From NCBI GenBank assembly GCA_016177805.1, contig JACOUN010000079.1:1-64000 (forward strand): DNA of 64,000 bases, read 5' to 3'. The translations under genes were made by a program, and so were the position numbers. Of this stretch, positions 27,194 through 36,203 are shown one piece after another. Origin of the DNA: Rhodocyclales bacterium. GTDB lineage: Bacteria; Pseudomonadota; Gammaproteobacteria; Burkholderiales; Rhodocyclaceae. The notes under the pieces are model-generated. The model did not search any database, had not been told where the DNA came from, and saw only the letters and a program-made list of their open reading frames with translations. The number at the start of each line of letters is the position of its first letter. The first letter of the stretch is position 1.

Positions 27194-27388
27194 GATTTGC
27201 TTATGCTCAAGTCCATTGTATGCATCACCCTGCCTGTTGCCAGCGGGTGACGGATGTTCGTGCTACATCCACGTATGGCGTGGTCCGCAATCCGGGAATC
27301 GCAGTCCGGCCAGTACCAGTGCCTGCCCGGCCACTCACGATGGGGCGCAATGCCCAAACCAATCCTGCTTTGTAACATGAAATGGACA

Positions 27389-27407
27389 GGGGGGCATTGC
27401 GCCCCCC
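27389..27407 (-). terminator. terminator after cysN
   Basis: GGGGGGC-ATTGC-GCCCCCC gives a perfect seven-base G:C stem, 28 bases past the cysN stop. Read on the minus strand it is followed by TGTCCATTTCATG, moderately T-rich. It is the likely end of the cysI-cysN operon. Confidence 0.7.
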
Positions 27408-27435
27408 GTGATTTGTGTGGATACGGGGGCGTGAT

Positions 27436-28722
27436 TCAGCGGATCATCCCGGCGCCGACCGTGTTGTTGGTGGTTTCGTCGATCAGGATGAAGGCGCCGC
27501 AGGCGCGGTTTTCCGCGTAGCGGTCGGCAAACACCGGCTGCGCCAGTTTGAGCGTCAGGCGGGCGATGTCGTTCATCTCCAGCGCGGTGGCGCTGACCTG
27601 CTCCAGCGTATTGATGTCGATGCGGTGCTCGATGGCCGCGACCTTGGCCTTGACCTCGCGCGTGGTGTGACGCAGCAGATAGGTGCGGGCCGGCGACAGC
27701 GGTGTTTCGGACAGCCAGCACAGCGTGGCTTCGGCCTGCTTGAGACTGCGCGGTTGTTCGGCGCTCTTGACGATCATGTCGCCGCGCGAGATGTCAATCT
27801 CGTCTTCGAGCAGCAGCGCGACCGATTGTTCGTGGATTGCGTGAGTCTGATCGACGCCGCCGATCTGGATCGCCTTGATGCGGCTACTGCGCCCCGACGG
27901 CAACACCGTGACTTCGTCACCGACCGCGACCTCGCCCGATTCGACCCGCCCCATGAAGCCGCGATAGTCGTGCAGCTCGGGGTTGGCCGAGTCGCGCGGG
28001 CGGCACACGTACTGCACCGGAAAGCGGAAATTCTCGGCCCGCTCGGTGTGAGCGGCGGGCGTGGTTTCGAGGATCTCGATCAGGGTGTGCCCGGTGTACC
28101 AGTCCATGCGCGGGCCGCGCTCGACGATCATGTCGCCGTTGAGTGCCGACATCGGGATGAAGCGCACGTCGGGAATGCCCAGTTTGGCGGCGAAGGCGAG
28201 GAAGTCTGCGCGGATGCGCTCGAAGGTCGCCTCGTCGTAGTCGACCAGGTCCATCTTGTTGACCGCCACCAGCAGGTGCGGAATGCCGACCAGATGCGCC
28301 AGGTAGGCGTGGCGGCGGGTCTGGGTCTGCACCCCCTTGCGCGCATCGATCAGGATGATCGCCAGGTTGGCGGTGGACGCCGCCGTGACCATGTTGCGCG
28401 TGTACTGCTCGTGGCCGGGGGCGTCGGCGATGATGTACTTGCGCGTTCCGGTGGTGAAGTAGCGGTAGGCGACGTCGATGGTGATGCCCTGTTCGCGCTC
28501 GGCCTGCAGGCCGTCGGTGAGCAGCGACAGGTCGACCGCCGTCAGACCGCGCTTGAGCGAGGTCTTCTCGATCGCGTTGAGGGTGTCGGCGAGTATGGTC
28601 TTGGTGTCGAACAGCAGGCGCCCGATCAGGGTGCTCTTGCCATCATCGACGCTGCCGCAGGTGAGAAAGCGCAGCAGGCCGTGGTCGATTTCCGGCAGGT
28701 TTTCAGGGGCGGACATGGTCAT
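27436..28722 (-). CDS. cysN: sulfate adenylyltransferase subunit 1 (CysN, GTPase)
   Basis: 428 residues. An elongation-factor-like GTPase that, with CysD, makes adenosine phosphosulfate (APS) from sulfate and ATP. G1 is GSVDDGKSTLIGRLL, G3 DAPGHEQY and G4 NKMDL, followed by two beta-barrel domains. It lacks a fused APS kinase (CysC) and is shorter than E. coli CysN (475), as in organisms that reduce APS directly. ATGs at 28722 and 28716 are both possible. Last gene of the cys operon. Confidence 0.95.
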   Translation of the reverse strand: MTMSAPENLPEIDHGLLRFLTCGSVDDGKSTLIGRLLFDTKTILADTLNAIEKTSLKRGLTAVDLSLLTDGLQAEREQGITIDVAYRYFTTGTRKYIIADAPGHEQYTRNMVTAASTANLAIILIDARKGVQTQTRRHAYLAHLVGIPHLLVAVNKMDLVDYDEATFERIRADFLAFAAKLGIPDVRFIPMSALNGDMIVERGPRMDWYTGHTLIEILETTPAAHTERAENFRFPVQYVCRPRDSANPELHDYRGFMGRVESGEVAVGDEVTVLPSGRSSRIKAIQIGGVDQTHAIHEQSVALLLEDEIDISRGDMIVKSAEQPRSLKQAEATLCWLSETPLSPARTYLLRHTTREVKAKVAAIEHRIDINTLEQVSATALEMNDIARLTLKLAQPVFADRYAENRACGAFILIDETTNNTVGAGMIR

Positions 28723-28763
28723 GGTTCCTGTAAAGCTTTGAATTCGGTGCGGGGCGGTCTACT

Positions 28764-28782
28764 CCTCCCGTTGAAGGGGAGG
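28764..28782 (-). terminator. hairpin between cysD and cysN
   Basis: CCTCCC-GTTGAAG-GGGAGG, a perfect six-base stem in the 70-base gap between cysD and cysN. It might slow transcription or protect the upstream mRNA. A role as full terminator is unlikely, since cysN needs the operon promoter. Confidence 0.4.
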
Positions 28783-28792
28783 GAGTTTGAGG

Positions 28793-29707
28793 TCAGAAGT
28801 AGCCTTCCTTCTTGCGTTGCTCCATCGACGCTTCGCTGGTCTGGTCGTCCATGCGCGTGGCACCCCGTTCGGTGATGGTGGTGGTCGCGGTCTCGATCAG
28901 GATCTTGCCTACTGTATCGGCGTCGGACTCGACCGGTGCGGTGCAGGTGATGTCGCCGACCGTGCGAAAGCGCACCTGCACCTGCTCGACCACGTCGCCC
29001 TCGGCGGCCGGAGTCAGCTCGGTGACTGGCTGCAGCAGGCCGTTCTTGCGCACTACCGGGCGCACGTGGGCGAAGTAGATGCTGGGCAGTTCCAGTTGCT
29101 CGCGCTCGATGTATTGCCACACGTCCAGCTCGGTCCAGTTGCTGATCGGGAAGGCGCGGATGTTCTCGCCCTTGTGGGTGCGGGCGTTGAACAGATTCCA
29201 CAGCTCCGGGCGCTGATTCTTCGGGTCCCACTGACCGAATTCGTCACGGAAGCTCATGATGCGCTCCTTGGCGCGCGCCTTTTCCTCGTCGCGCCGGGCA
29301 CCGCCGATGCAGGCGTCGAAGCCGAACTCCTCGATCGCTTCGAGCAGCGTCACCGACTGGTACTTGTTGCGCGACTCGCCTGGGTGCTTGAGCACCACCG
29401 TGCCGCGCGCCATCGAGTCTTCAAGCGAGCGCACGATCAGGCGCTCGCCCAGCTCGGCGGCGCGGTGGTCGCGGAAGTCCAGCACTTCCGGGTAGTTGTG
29501 GCCGGTGTCGATGTGCATCAGCGGAAACGGGAAGCGGCCGGGGCGAAAGGCCTTCTCGGCCAGCCGCAACAGGCACAGCGAGTCCTTGCCGCCGGAGAAC
29601 AGCAGCACCGGATTGGCGCATTGGCCCGCGACTTCACGCAGGATGTGGATCGCTTCGGCTTCCAGCCAGTCGAGGTGGCTGAGGGTTTGCTTGGTCAGCG
29701 TGGACAT
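28793..29707 (-). CDS. cysD: sulfate adenylyltransferase subunit 2 (CysD)
   Basis: 304 residues. The catalytic subunit for APS formation, of the ATP pyrophosphatase (PP-loop) family: LLFSGGKDSLCLLRL at about 34-48, then HIDTGHNYPEVLDFRD, GGARRDEEKARAKER and the C-terminal RKKEGYF. Length matches E. coli CysD (302). I use ATG 29707; the open frame runs upstream to 29944 but only as antisense-like sequence over cysH. A 42-codon frame ends two bases upstream. Confidence 0.95.
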   Translation of the reverse strand: MSTLTKQTLSHLDWLEAEAIHILREVAGQCANPVLLFSGGKDSLCLLRLAEKAFRPGRFPFPLMHIDTGHNYPEVLDFRDHRAAELGERLIVRSLEDSMARGTVVLKHPGESRNKYQSVTLLEAIEEFGFDACIGGARRDEEKARAKERIMSFRDEFGQWDPKNQRPELWNLFNARTHKGENIRAFPISNWTELDVWQYIEREQLELPSIYFAHVRPVVRKNGLLQPVTELTPAAEGDVVEQVQVRFRTVGDITCTAPVESDADTVGKILIETATTTITERGATRMDDQTSEASMEQRKKEGYF

Positions 29708-29709
29708 CG

Positions 29710-29838
29710 TTACTTCACCGTCTTGTAGTTTGGATTGCTCAGGGCGCGCCATGCGGCGCGCAGTCCGGCCGCCAGCGCGCCCAGATAGCTTGGGGTACGG
29801 ACTCTGCGGGCGCCGCTGCTCGTGGGCCTCGTGTACAT
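29710..29838 (-). CDS. possible 42-residue protein between cysH and cysD
   Basis: A short frame starting MYTRPTSSGARR and ending NPNYKTVK, basic, with a central Ala/Leu-rich helix (LGALAAGLRAAWRAL). It has a clear ribosome site (GGGAGAG, then eight bases to ATG), fits exactly between cysH (32-base gap) and cysD (two-base gap), and its start region is nearly identical to that of cysI (18 of 19 bases). I do not recognise a family. It may be a real small protein helping the sulfur operon, or a duplicated leader whose translation couples to cysD. Confidence 0.5.
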   Translation of the reverse strand: MYTRPTSSGARRVRTPSYLGALAAGLRAAWRALSNPNYKTVK

Positions 29839-29870
29839 CTGCGTGCTCTCCCTGGTCGTTCGCGCCCGGA

Positions 29871-30599
29871 TCAGGCCTTGCGCACGTGCAGGCCGCATTC
29901 CTTGGAGTCCGGATTCTCCCACCACCAGCGCCCGGCGCGCACATCTTCGCCGATCGCGACCGGGCGGGTACAGGGCGCGCAGCCGATGCTGGGGTAGAAC
30001 TGGTCGTGCAATTTGTTGTAGGGCACGCCGTGCAGCCGGATGTAGGCCCACACTTCCTTCTCGCTCCAGCCGGCCAGCGGGTTGAATTTCTCGAGGCCGT
30101 TGTCGCCGTCGAACTCGCGCTCGGGGAGGTTGGCGCGCGACACCGCCTGCTGCGCGCGCAGGCCGGTGATCCACGCCTGCTTGCCGGCCAGCGCGCGCTG
30201 CAGCGGTTCGACCTTGCGCGCGTGGCAGCACGCCTTGCGCAGCTCCACCGATTCGTAGAACGGGTTGATGCCGTGGTTGCGCGTCAGGATCTCGACGCTT
30301 TCGTGGTTCGGGTAGTAGAGCTTGAGCTTGAGGCCATAGTGCTTGTCCACCTCGGCCATCAGGTCGTAGGTCTCGGCCGGCAGGCGCCCGGTGTCGAGCG
30401 AGAAGATCTCGATGTCGAGGCCTTCCTTGACGATCAGGTCGGTCAGCACCATGTCTTCGGCGCCCAGGCTGTTGGCCAGCGCGACCGGCTGGAACTCGGC
30501 GGCGATGGCGCGCAGAGTGTCCTTCAGCGTCGCGGTCCTGGCGGCCAGTGCGTCGCGCAGGGCAGTGCCGGCGAGGTCGGGGTTCATGTTCGGATGCAT
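29871..30599 (-). CDS. cysH: assimilatory APS reductase (CysH, iron-sulfur type)
   Basis: 242 residues. Reduces adenylyl-sulfate to sulfite with thioredoxin. The cysteine pairs that bind a [4Fe-4S] cluster in APS reductases are present (C124-C125 and C207-C210), with catalytic C235 in KECGLH. PAPS reductases such as E. coli CysH lack the CC and CxxC pairs, so this enzyme should use APS directly, in line with the missing APS kinase. LANSLGAEDM is the nucleotide-binding loop. A GGAG lies before the ATG. Confidence 0.94.
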   Translation of the reverse strand: MHPNMNPDLAGTALRDALAARTATLKDTLRAIAAEFQPVALANSLGAEDMVLTDLIVKEGLDIEIFSLDTGRLPAETYDLMAEVDKHYGLKLKLYYPNHESVEILTRNHGINPFYESVELRKACCHARKVEPLQRALAGKQAWITGLRAQQAVSRANLPEREFDGDNGLEKFNPLAGWSEKEVWAYIRLHGVPYNKLHDQFYPSIGCAPCTRPVAIGEDVRAGRWWWENPDSKECGLHVRKA

Positions 30600-30614
30600 G
30601 TCGTTACTCCGCGA

Positions 30615-31148
30615 TCAAGCCGCGCGCCGTGCGCGCCGGAACAGGGGCTGGCCGGGTGTGACCGCGCCCTGGTAGGGTTCGCTGAAATCGTGGATGCTCG
30701 CCACCGCCGCTTCGAGTTCAGCGTCGCTGTAACGGTCGGCGGGCGGCTGCAGCGCGTCGAAGCCGCAGCGGGTGAGGTAATTGAACTGGTCGCGCAGCAC
30801 CACGCCGATCGCCCGCAGCTCGCCGGTGTAACCCAGCCGGGTGCGCAGCAGGGTCGCGCTGGAATAGCCGCGGCCGTCGGTGAACTTGGGGAAGTTGACC
30901 GCGATCACGGCAAGCTGGGCGAGGTCGCCGGCGAGCGCCGCCGGATCTTCGCCTGCGTCGAGCCACACCCCCAGTTCGCCGGCCGCCGCGCGCGCCGCGA
31001 GCTCTTCGCGGCGTGCCAGCCACACCGGCAGCGGTACCAGGACCGGTCCGGCGGGCACGGCCACTTCGGCGGGGGTCTCGCCTTCGGCCAGGGTGAGGAG
31101 GGTCCGGTCGTCCGATACGACCCGGCCGTTCTTGATCAGCTTAGGCAT
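30615..31148 (-). CDS. DUF934 family protein of the sulfite reductase locus
   Basis: 177 residues, beginning MPKLIKNGRVV and including VNFPKFTDGRGYSSATLLR and LRDQFNYLTRCGFDAL, which I recognise as DUF934, often called an oxidoreductase of sulfite reduction and found next to cysI in many proteobacteria. No cofactor motif is obvious. It overlaps the end of cysI by eight bases and is followed by cysH after 15 bases, so it is made together with the pathway enzymes. The exact role is unknown. Confidence 0.87.
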   Translation of the reverse strand: MPKLIKNGRVVSDDRTLLTLAEGETPAEVAVPAGPVLVPLPVWLARREELAARAAAGELGVWLDAGEDPAALAGDLAQLAVIAVNFPKFTDGRGYSSATLLRTRLGYTGELRAIGVVLRDQFNYLTRCGFDALQPPADRYSDAELEAAVASIHDFSEPYQGAVTPGQPLFRRARRAA

Positions 31149-32829
31149 TGGCCACCTTCCTTTGCGCCGCCGGATGCTCGCTGCCATAGACCCGCTGCTT
31201 GAACGGCTCGATGCCGATGCGGCGCACGGTGTCGACGAAGCGTTCGTCCGCGTGGCGGTGTTCGATGTAGGTATTGATGAGTTTCTCGACGACGTCGGCC
31301 ATGTCGGCACGGGCGAACGAAGGGCCGATCACCTTGCCCAGCGCGGTGGCGTTGCCCTGCTGGCCGCCGATCGTGACCTGGTACCATTCCTCGCCGTTCT
31401 TGTCGACGCCGAGGATGCCGATGTTGCCCACATGGTGGTGGCCGCAGGCATTCATGCAGCCCGATATGTTGATGTCGATCTCGCCGATGTCGTGCAGGTA
31501 GTCGAGATCGTCGAAACGCGCCTGGACGGCCTGCGCGATCGGAATCGACTTGGCATTGGCGAGGCTGCAGAAATCCCCGCCCGGACAGCAGATGATGTCG
31601 GTGAGCAGGCCGATGTTGGGGGTCGCCAGACCCGCCGCGCGCGCAAGTTGCCACAACGCGTGCAGATCGGATTGGCGCACGTCGGCCAGCACCACGTTCT
31701 GTTCGTGGGTCATGCGCGCTTCGCCGAAGCTGTAGCGGTCGGCCCAGTCGGCGACCAGGTCCATCTGTTCGGCGGTGATGTCGCCCGGAGGCGTGCCGGT
31801 CTTCTTCAGCGACAGCGTGACGCTGGCGTAGCCCGGCACCTTGTGGGCGCGCACGTTTCGCTTGGCCCATGCGGCGAAAGCCTTGTTTCCGGCCAGTTCG
31901 TGACGGTAGCCGAGGTCATCGCCAGCCAGCGTCGCGTAGTCGGGATCGACGAAATGGGCGGCCACGCGCGCCACCTCGTCTTCGGTGAGGGTGTCCGGGC
32001 CGTCCTTGGCGTGCGCCCATTCGGCCTCGACCTGGCGGCGGAACTCGGCCACCCCGAGCGCCTTGACCAGAATCTTGATGCGCGCCTTCCAGATGTTGTC
32101 GCGCCGGCCATGACGGTTGTAGACCCGCAGGATCGCCTCGCAGTAGGTGACGAGGTGCTGCCACGGCACGAATTCGGCGATCTCCTCGCCCAGGATGGGG
32201 GTGCGTCCGAGCCCGCCACCCACCAGCACGCGAAAGCCGATGTTACCAGCGGCGTCGCGCCCGAAGTCGAGGCCGATGTCGTACACCCGCAGCACCACGC
32301 GGTCTTCCAGCGCGCCATTGACCGCGATCTTGAACTTGCGCGGCAGATAGGCGAATTCGGGGTTGTACGTTGACCACTGGCGCAGGATCTCGGTCCACGG
32401 GCGCGGATCGACGATCTCGTCGGCGGCCACGCCGGCGAAGGGGTCGGCGGTGATGTTGCGGATGTCGTTGCCCGAGGTCTGGTTCGAGTGCATCTGCACG
32501 CTCGCCAGTTCGGCCAGCATGTCGGGCACGTCTTCCAGCTTGGGCCAGTTGAACTGGACGTTGGTGCGCGTGGTGAAGTGGGCGTAGCCGCGATCGTAGG
32601 TGCGGGCCAGGTGCGCGAGCTTGCGCAACTGGCGACTGCTCAGAAGACCGTAGGGCACCGAGATGCGGTACATCGGCGCATGGCGCTGGATGTAGAGGCC
32701 GTTCTGCAGGCGCAGCGGGCGGAACTCGTCGTCGCTCAGCTCACCCGCGAGATGGCGGCGCATCTGGTTGCGGAACTGCGCGACGCGCTCATCCAGTAAT
32801 TGCTGGTCGTATTGATCGTATTGGTACAT
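31141..32829 (-). CDS. cysI: ferredoxin-type sulfite reductase hemoprotein (CysI)
   Basis: 562 residues. Six-electron reduction of sulfite to sulfide with siroheme and a [4Fe-4S] cluster; the cluster ligands are C415-x5-C421 and C458-x3-C462 (GCMNACGHH). Two ferredoxin-like half-domains are seen (RTNVQFNW in the first). No flavoprotein subunit (CysJ) is nearby, so electrons probably come from ferredoxin or a similar donor. Nitrite reductases are close relatives, but the surrounding cys genes argue for sulfite. First gene of the operon, divergent from cysB, with GGAGA before its ATG. Confidence 0.93.
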   Translation of the reverse strand: MYQYDQYDQQLLDERVAQFRNQMRRHLAGELSDDEFRPLRLQNGLYIQRHAPMYRISVPYGLLSSRQLRKLAHLARTYDRGYAHFTTRTNVQFNWPKLEDVPDMLAELASVQMHSNQTSGNDIRNITADPFAGVAADEIVDPRPWTEILRQWSTYNPEFAYLPRKFKIAVNGALEDRVVLRVYDIGLDFGRDAAGNIGFRVLVGGGLGRTPILGEEIAEFVPWQHLVTYCEAILRVYNRHGRRDNIWKARIKILVKALGVAEFRRQVEAEWAHAKDGPDTLTEDEVARVAAHFVDPDYATLAGDDLGYRHELAGNKAFAAWAKRNVRAHKVPGYASVTLSLKKTGTPPGDITAEQMDLVADWADRYSFGEARMTHEQNVVLADVRQSDLHALWQLARAAGLATPNIGLLTDIICCPGGDFCSLANAKSIPIAQAVQARFDDLDYLHDIGEIDINISGCMNACGHHHVGNIGILGVDKNGEEWYQVTIGGQQGNATALGKVIGPSFARADMADVVEKLINTYIEHRHADERFVDTVRRIGIEPFKQRVYGSEHPAAQRKVANA

Positions 32830-32930
32830 CCGCGTGCTCTCCGTTGGTGGCCCACGCCATGGGCCAGCCTTATGTGAACGGATCCTATCGGTTGCTTATA
32901 GGTTCAGGAAGGTGTTTACGGTTAAACTTA

Positions 32931-32947
32931 AATAACTATTCGTTATT
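32931..32947. promoter_or_regulatory. possible CysB operator between cysI and cysB
   Basis: AATAAC-TATTC-GTTATT is a perfect six-base inverted repeat in an AT-rich stretch of the otherwise GC-rich 153-base divergent region. LysR-type regulators bind such dyads, usually of the T-N11-A form, next to the promoter they control. CysB is the obvious candidate. The fit to a CysB consensus is not strong enough to be sure. Confidence 0.4.
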
Positions 32948-32982
32948 AGCCAGTATTGGCGGACGGTTTGGAGGTGTTGCGG

Positions 32983-33924
32983 ATGAACTTTCAGCAACTG
33001 CGATACGTATACGAGGTGGTGCGCAACGGCCTCAATGTCTCTGACGCGGCCGAGGCCTTGTTCACCTCCCAGCCGGGGGTGTCCAAGCAGATACGTCAGC
33101 TTGAAGCCGAACTCGGCGTCGAAATCTTCGTGCGCCATGGCAAGCGGCTGGTCGATGTGACGGAGCCGGGCCGGCAGGTGCTGGCGATCGCGCGCCGCAT
33201 GTTACAGGACATGGACAACCTCAAACAGGTCGGCGAGGAGTTCAGCAACGAGTCCGAAGGGGCGTTGTCGATTGCGACCACCCACACCCAGGCGCGCTAC
33301 GTGCTGCCACGGGTGATTCGCGATTTTCTCGTGCGCTACCCGAGGGTGCGGCTGTCGCTGCACCAGGGCAATCCCAGGCAGGTGTGCGAGATGGTGTTGT
33401 CGGGCGAGGCCGACGTGGCGATCGCGACCGAGGCAATCGCCGACTACAGCGAACTGGTGATGCTGCCGTGCCACCAGTGGAACCGTTGCGTGGTGGCCAC
33501 TCCGCGCCACCCCATCCTGCTGGAGAAGCCGCTCACGCTGGAGGCCATCGCGCGCTATCCGCTCATCACCTACGACGATGCGTTTACCGGGCGCAGCCTG
33601 ATCAACAAGGCCTTTCTCGGGCGGGGGCTCAAGCCCAGCGTGGTGCTGACCGCGATCGACTCGGACGTGATCAAGACCTACGTGATGATGGGGCTGGGTA
33701 TCGGCATCCTCGCGCGCATGGCCTACGACGCGGCCGAGGACCGGCGCCTCGGGATGATCGATGCCGCGCACCTGTTCGAATCGAGCACCACGCGCATCGG
33801 TTTGCGCCGCAGCGCGTGGCTGCGCGGCTACGTGTATAGCTTCATCGAACTGTTCGCGCCGCACCTGACCCGGCGCATGATCGATACCGCGCTGGCCGGC
33901 GGGGGCGAGGATCACATGTTGTGA
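32983..33924 (+). CDS. cysB: LysR-family regulator CysB
   Basis: 313 residues. An N-terminal winged helix-turn-helix (MNFQQLRYVYEVVRNGLNVSDAAEALFTSQPGVSKQIRQLE, cut here) with the SQPGVSKQI recognition helix typical of CysB/Cbl, then a two-lobed effector domain (TTHTQARYVLP). In enterics, CysB activates sulfate assimilation with O-acetylserine or N-acetylserine. The ATG at 32983 follows GGAGGTG; a frame from 32956 adds nine unrelated residues. It is divergent from the cysI operon, its likely target. Confidence 0.93.
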   Translation: MNFQQLRYVYEVVRNGLNVSDAAEALFTSQPGVSKQIRQLEAELGVEIFVRHGKRLVDVTEPGRQVLAIARRMLQDMDNLKQVGEEFSNESEGALSIATTHTQARYVLPRVIRDFLVRYPRVRLSLHQGNPRQVCEMVLSGEADVAIATEAIADYSELVMLPCHQWNRCVVATPRHPILLEKPLTLEAIARYPLITYDDAFTGRSLINKAFLGRGLKPSVVLTAIDSDVIKTYVMMGLGIGILARMAYDAAEDRRLGMIDAAHLFESSTTRIGLRRSAWLRGYVYSFIELFAPHLTRRMIDTALAGGGEDHML

Positions 33925-33934
33925 CGACAGCCGC

Positions 33935-35923
33935 TTACGAGCGGAACCGCTCCAGCGATCGCTCGACCGCCACGATCACGCGGTTCAGGTCGGCCGCGCT
34001 TTCCACCAGCCGCGCGGCGGCGCCGTGATTCTGTTCCGCCGATTGCGACGCATGTTCCAGGCCGCGTGCGATTTCTTCGGTCGCGATCTTCTGTTCCAGC
34101 ACCGCCTTGGCCACGTCCTGCATGCCGGTGGTGGTCTTGAGCGTGCGCTCGCGCGTCTGCTGCAGGAAGTCCGCCACCGACTTGACCTTCTGGTCGGTGT
34201 TGGCCAACGCGCTGACCCCTGATTCGACCAGGCCGCCGACTTCGCCCGAGCGGCTGCTCAACTGGGTGGTGATGCGTTCGATTTCGGAGGCGGCACTGGC
34301 GGATTGCTCCGACAGCTTGCGCACTTCGTCGGCAACCACGGCAAAGCCGCGCCCCGCTTCACCCGCCCGTGCTGCTTCGATGGCGGCGTTGAGCGCGAGT
34401 AGATTGGTCTGCTCGGCTATGCCGCGCACCTTGGAGGTGATGGTGTTGATGCCTTGCGCCGAAGCGATGAACTCGGTGCTGGCGCCGGCGATTTCACTCA
34501 CCGCGCTGTCGAGCATCTCGATCGAGGCCAGGGTCTCGCGCATCGCCTTCATGGTTTGTTCGGCATCCTTGCCGGTTTCGCGTGCCTCCTGTTCCAGTTC
34601 GGTGGCGCGGTCGGCCACGCTTTGGATTGACACCGCGAGCTGCTCGGTGGCGGCGGCGATGCGGCCTGCTTCGTCGCTCTGAAGTTCGGACGAGCGGTTG
34701 ATGTCCTTGCCCGCGCCTTCCACCGTGGTCGATGCCTGGCGCAACTGGTTCATGCCGCCGCGCACTTCCCCGATGGCCTCGCGCAGCGACTTGGCCATGG
34801 TGTTGAACGCATCCGCGATCTTGCTTGTTTCGTCCCTGGATGGGGTCTCGACGCTGACCCCCAGGTTGCCTCCGGCCAGCGCCGCGCCGCCCGCGCTGAC
34901 GGCGCTGATGGTCTTGAGCAGGCCATGGCGGAACTGCAGCAGGACGAAGGTGATGAATACGATCACGATCAGCATCACCACCGCCTGGAGCATGATCTCG
35001 CGCTTGAGCACCGCTTCTTCCGTGTCGAGGCGCGTATTGAACGCGGTGACGGCGGTCTTCTCCATGCCCTCAACTACCTCTATGACCGCGGTCATGTTGT
35101 CGAACAGCTCGGTATGGGTCATCGGGAAATAGCCGGCGTCCAGCATCGAAGTGACCGCCTGGCCGACGACATCGAAGCCTTCCTTGGCCTTGGTCAGTTT
35201 GCCGCCGAGATCGGCGCCGAGCGCTTCGTTGGTGAGCTTCAGTCTCGCCACCGCGACGGCGGTCCGTTCAAAACTGCGTTCGGCGTCGTTCATGTAGGCA
35301 CGCAACTCGCGGTCGTCCTGGGTGGTGATCGACTGCTTGGCCGCGATGCCAGAGGCGCGCCCGCGAAAACGACCGAAGAAGTCCGCGAGCGACGAGGTGC
35401 GATCGATCACGAAAGCCTGCAGCAGATTGGTTTCGGCCCACGGATCGAAGCTCATGCCGCTGGCGTCGGCGATGCTCAGCATCCAGACGAAGGCTTCGTC
35501 CATCCACGCGTTGTGGCTGCGGAACGAAGCGGCGACGAGCTTGGTGTCGTTGTCGCGAACTTCGTTCCAGCTCCCGGTCAGGGCGGTGAAACCGGCGCTG
35601 ACGGTGGCGTAGTTCTGCGGGTAGGTCTTGAGCAAAGCATCAATGCGGCCCAGCTCGGCGTTGACTTGTTCGCGCACCTGGTCGCGCCGCGCCGCCAGAT
35701 CCTGAGCTCCGGAGAGCGCGCTGGCGCTGAGCCCGCGATGCTGGGCGACCAGCTTGAGTACTGGTTTGACGGTGACGACGAGCTGCATGCCGTCGCGTTC
35801 GGAGCGCGTGTTCTCGACCACGGTCCAGCGGGCACTGACGAGCTGGAACACCAGAAACGCGAGCGTTGCCAGCGTGACCGCGATGACGATCAGGAAGCGG
35901 GCGGATATGGACATATTTTTCAT
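33935..35923 (-). CDS. methyl-accepting chemotaxis protein
   Basis: 662 residues. Membrane helix (about 8-28), a large periplasmic helical sensor (about 30-315), second helix (about 317-337), HAMP (about 340-395) and a cytoplasmic signalling domain whose tip reads [24 protein letters not shown]-like (here [18 protein letters not shown]). The C terminus lacks the NWETF-type tether for CheR/CheB. The sensor resembles the NIT or four-helix type, so no ligand can be named. I start at MKNMSISAR (35923). No other chemotaxis genes are nearby. Confidence 0.92.
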   Translation of the reverse strand: MKNMSISARFLIVIAVTLATLAFLVFQLVSARWTVVENTRSERDGMQLVVTVKPVLKLVAQHRGLSASALSGAQDLAARRDQVREQVNAELGRIDALLKTYPQNYATVSAGFTALTGSWNEVRDNDTKLVAASFRSHNAWMDEAFVWMLSIADASGMSFDPWAETNLLQAFVIDRTSSLADFFGRFRGRASGIAAKQSITTQDDRELRAYMNDAERSFERTAVAVARLKLTNEALGADLGGKLTKAKEGFDVVGQAVTSMLDAGYFPMTHTELFDNMTAVIEVVEGMEKTAVTAFNTRLDTEEAVLKREIMLQAVVMLIVIVFITFVLLQFRHGLLKTISAVSAGGAALAGGNLGVSVETPSRDETSKIADAFNTMAKSLREAIGEVRGGMNQLRQASTTVEGAGKDINRSSELQSDEAGRIAAATEQLAVSIQSVADRATELEQEARETGKDAEQTMKAMRETLASIEMLDSAVSEIAGASTEFIASAQGINTITSKVRGIAEQTNLLALNAAIEAARAGEAGRGFAVVADEVRKLSEQSASAASEIERITTQLSSRSGEVGGLVESGVSALANTDQKVKSVADFLQQTRERTLKTTTGMQDVAKAVLEQKIATEEIARGLEHASQSAEQNHGAAARLVESAADLNRVIVAVERSLERFRS

Positions 35924-36104
35924 GGTTATCTTCCGCGAACTGAGCGCCATCCCGTTTCGGAGCACGAGTGACGCGTTGTTGGTTTGTCGAGGCTGGCTAC
36001 GGACAACATGTTACGTTTGGGGGATGCGTTCGATTGATGTCCCATGATCCGGTATCGACACCGCCGCCGCACAACTTTAGCGCGTTAGTTGCGTCGCTGT
36101 CTGC

Positions 36105-36126
36105 CTAGCAGCCTGTCGGACTTGAG
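36105..36126 (+). repeat. 22-bp intergenic repeat, copy 1
   Basis: CTAGCAGCCTGTCGGACTTG (then AG) matches the copy at 38145 in 19 of 22 bases, same orientation. The pair brackets the asparaginase and binding-protein genes. Sequences of this kind resemble ends of degraded insertion elements or miniature elements, but I cannot identify the family by eye. Confidence 0.5.
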
Positions 36127-36177
36127 CGATCGTCACGAGCCGGGTGGGAAAACGAGGACAGATTTGCCCGGTTTCGA

Positions 36178-36200
36178 GGCGCATAGTGGTTCTATGTGCC
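36178..36200 (-). terminator. hairpin after asparaginase gene
   Basis: GGCGCATAG (36178-36186) pairs with CTATGTGCC (36192-36200) with one G:T wobble and a five-base loop, three bases past the asparaginase stop. It could act as a terminator for the minus-strand operon. It may instead be part of the same mobile-element remnant as the nearby repeat. Confidence 0.5.
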
Positions 36201-36203
36201 GGT

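Noticed and set aside
28764-28782. cysD-cysN hairpin taken as the operon end
   Set aside because: cysN needs the same transcript and the six-base stem has no T-run; the better terminator is at 27389 after cysN.
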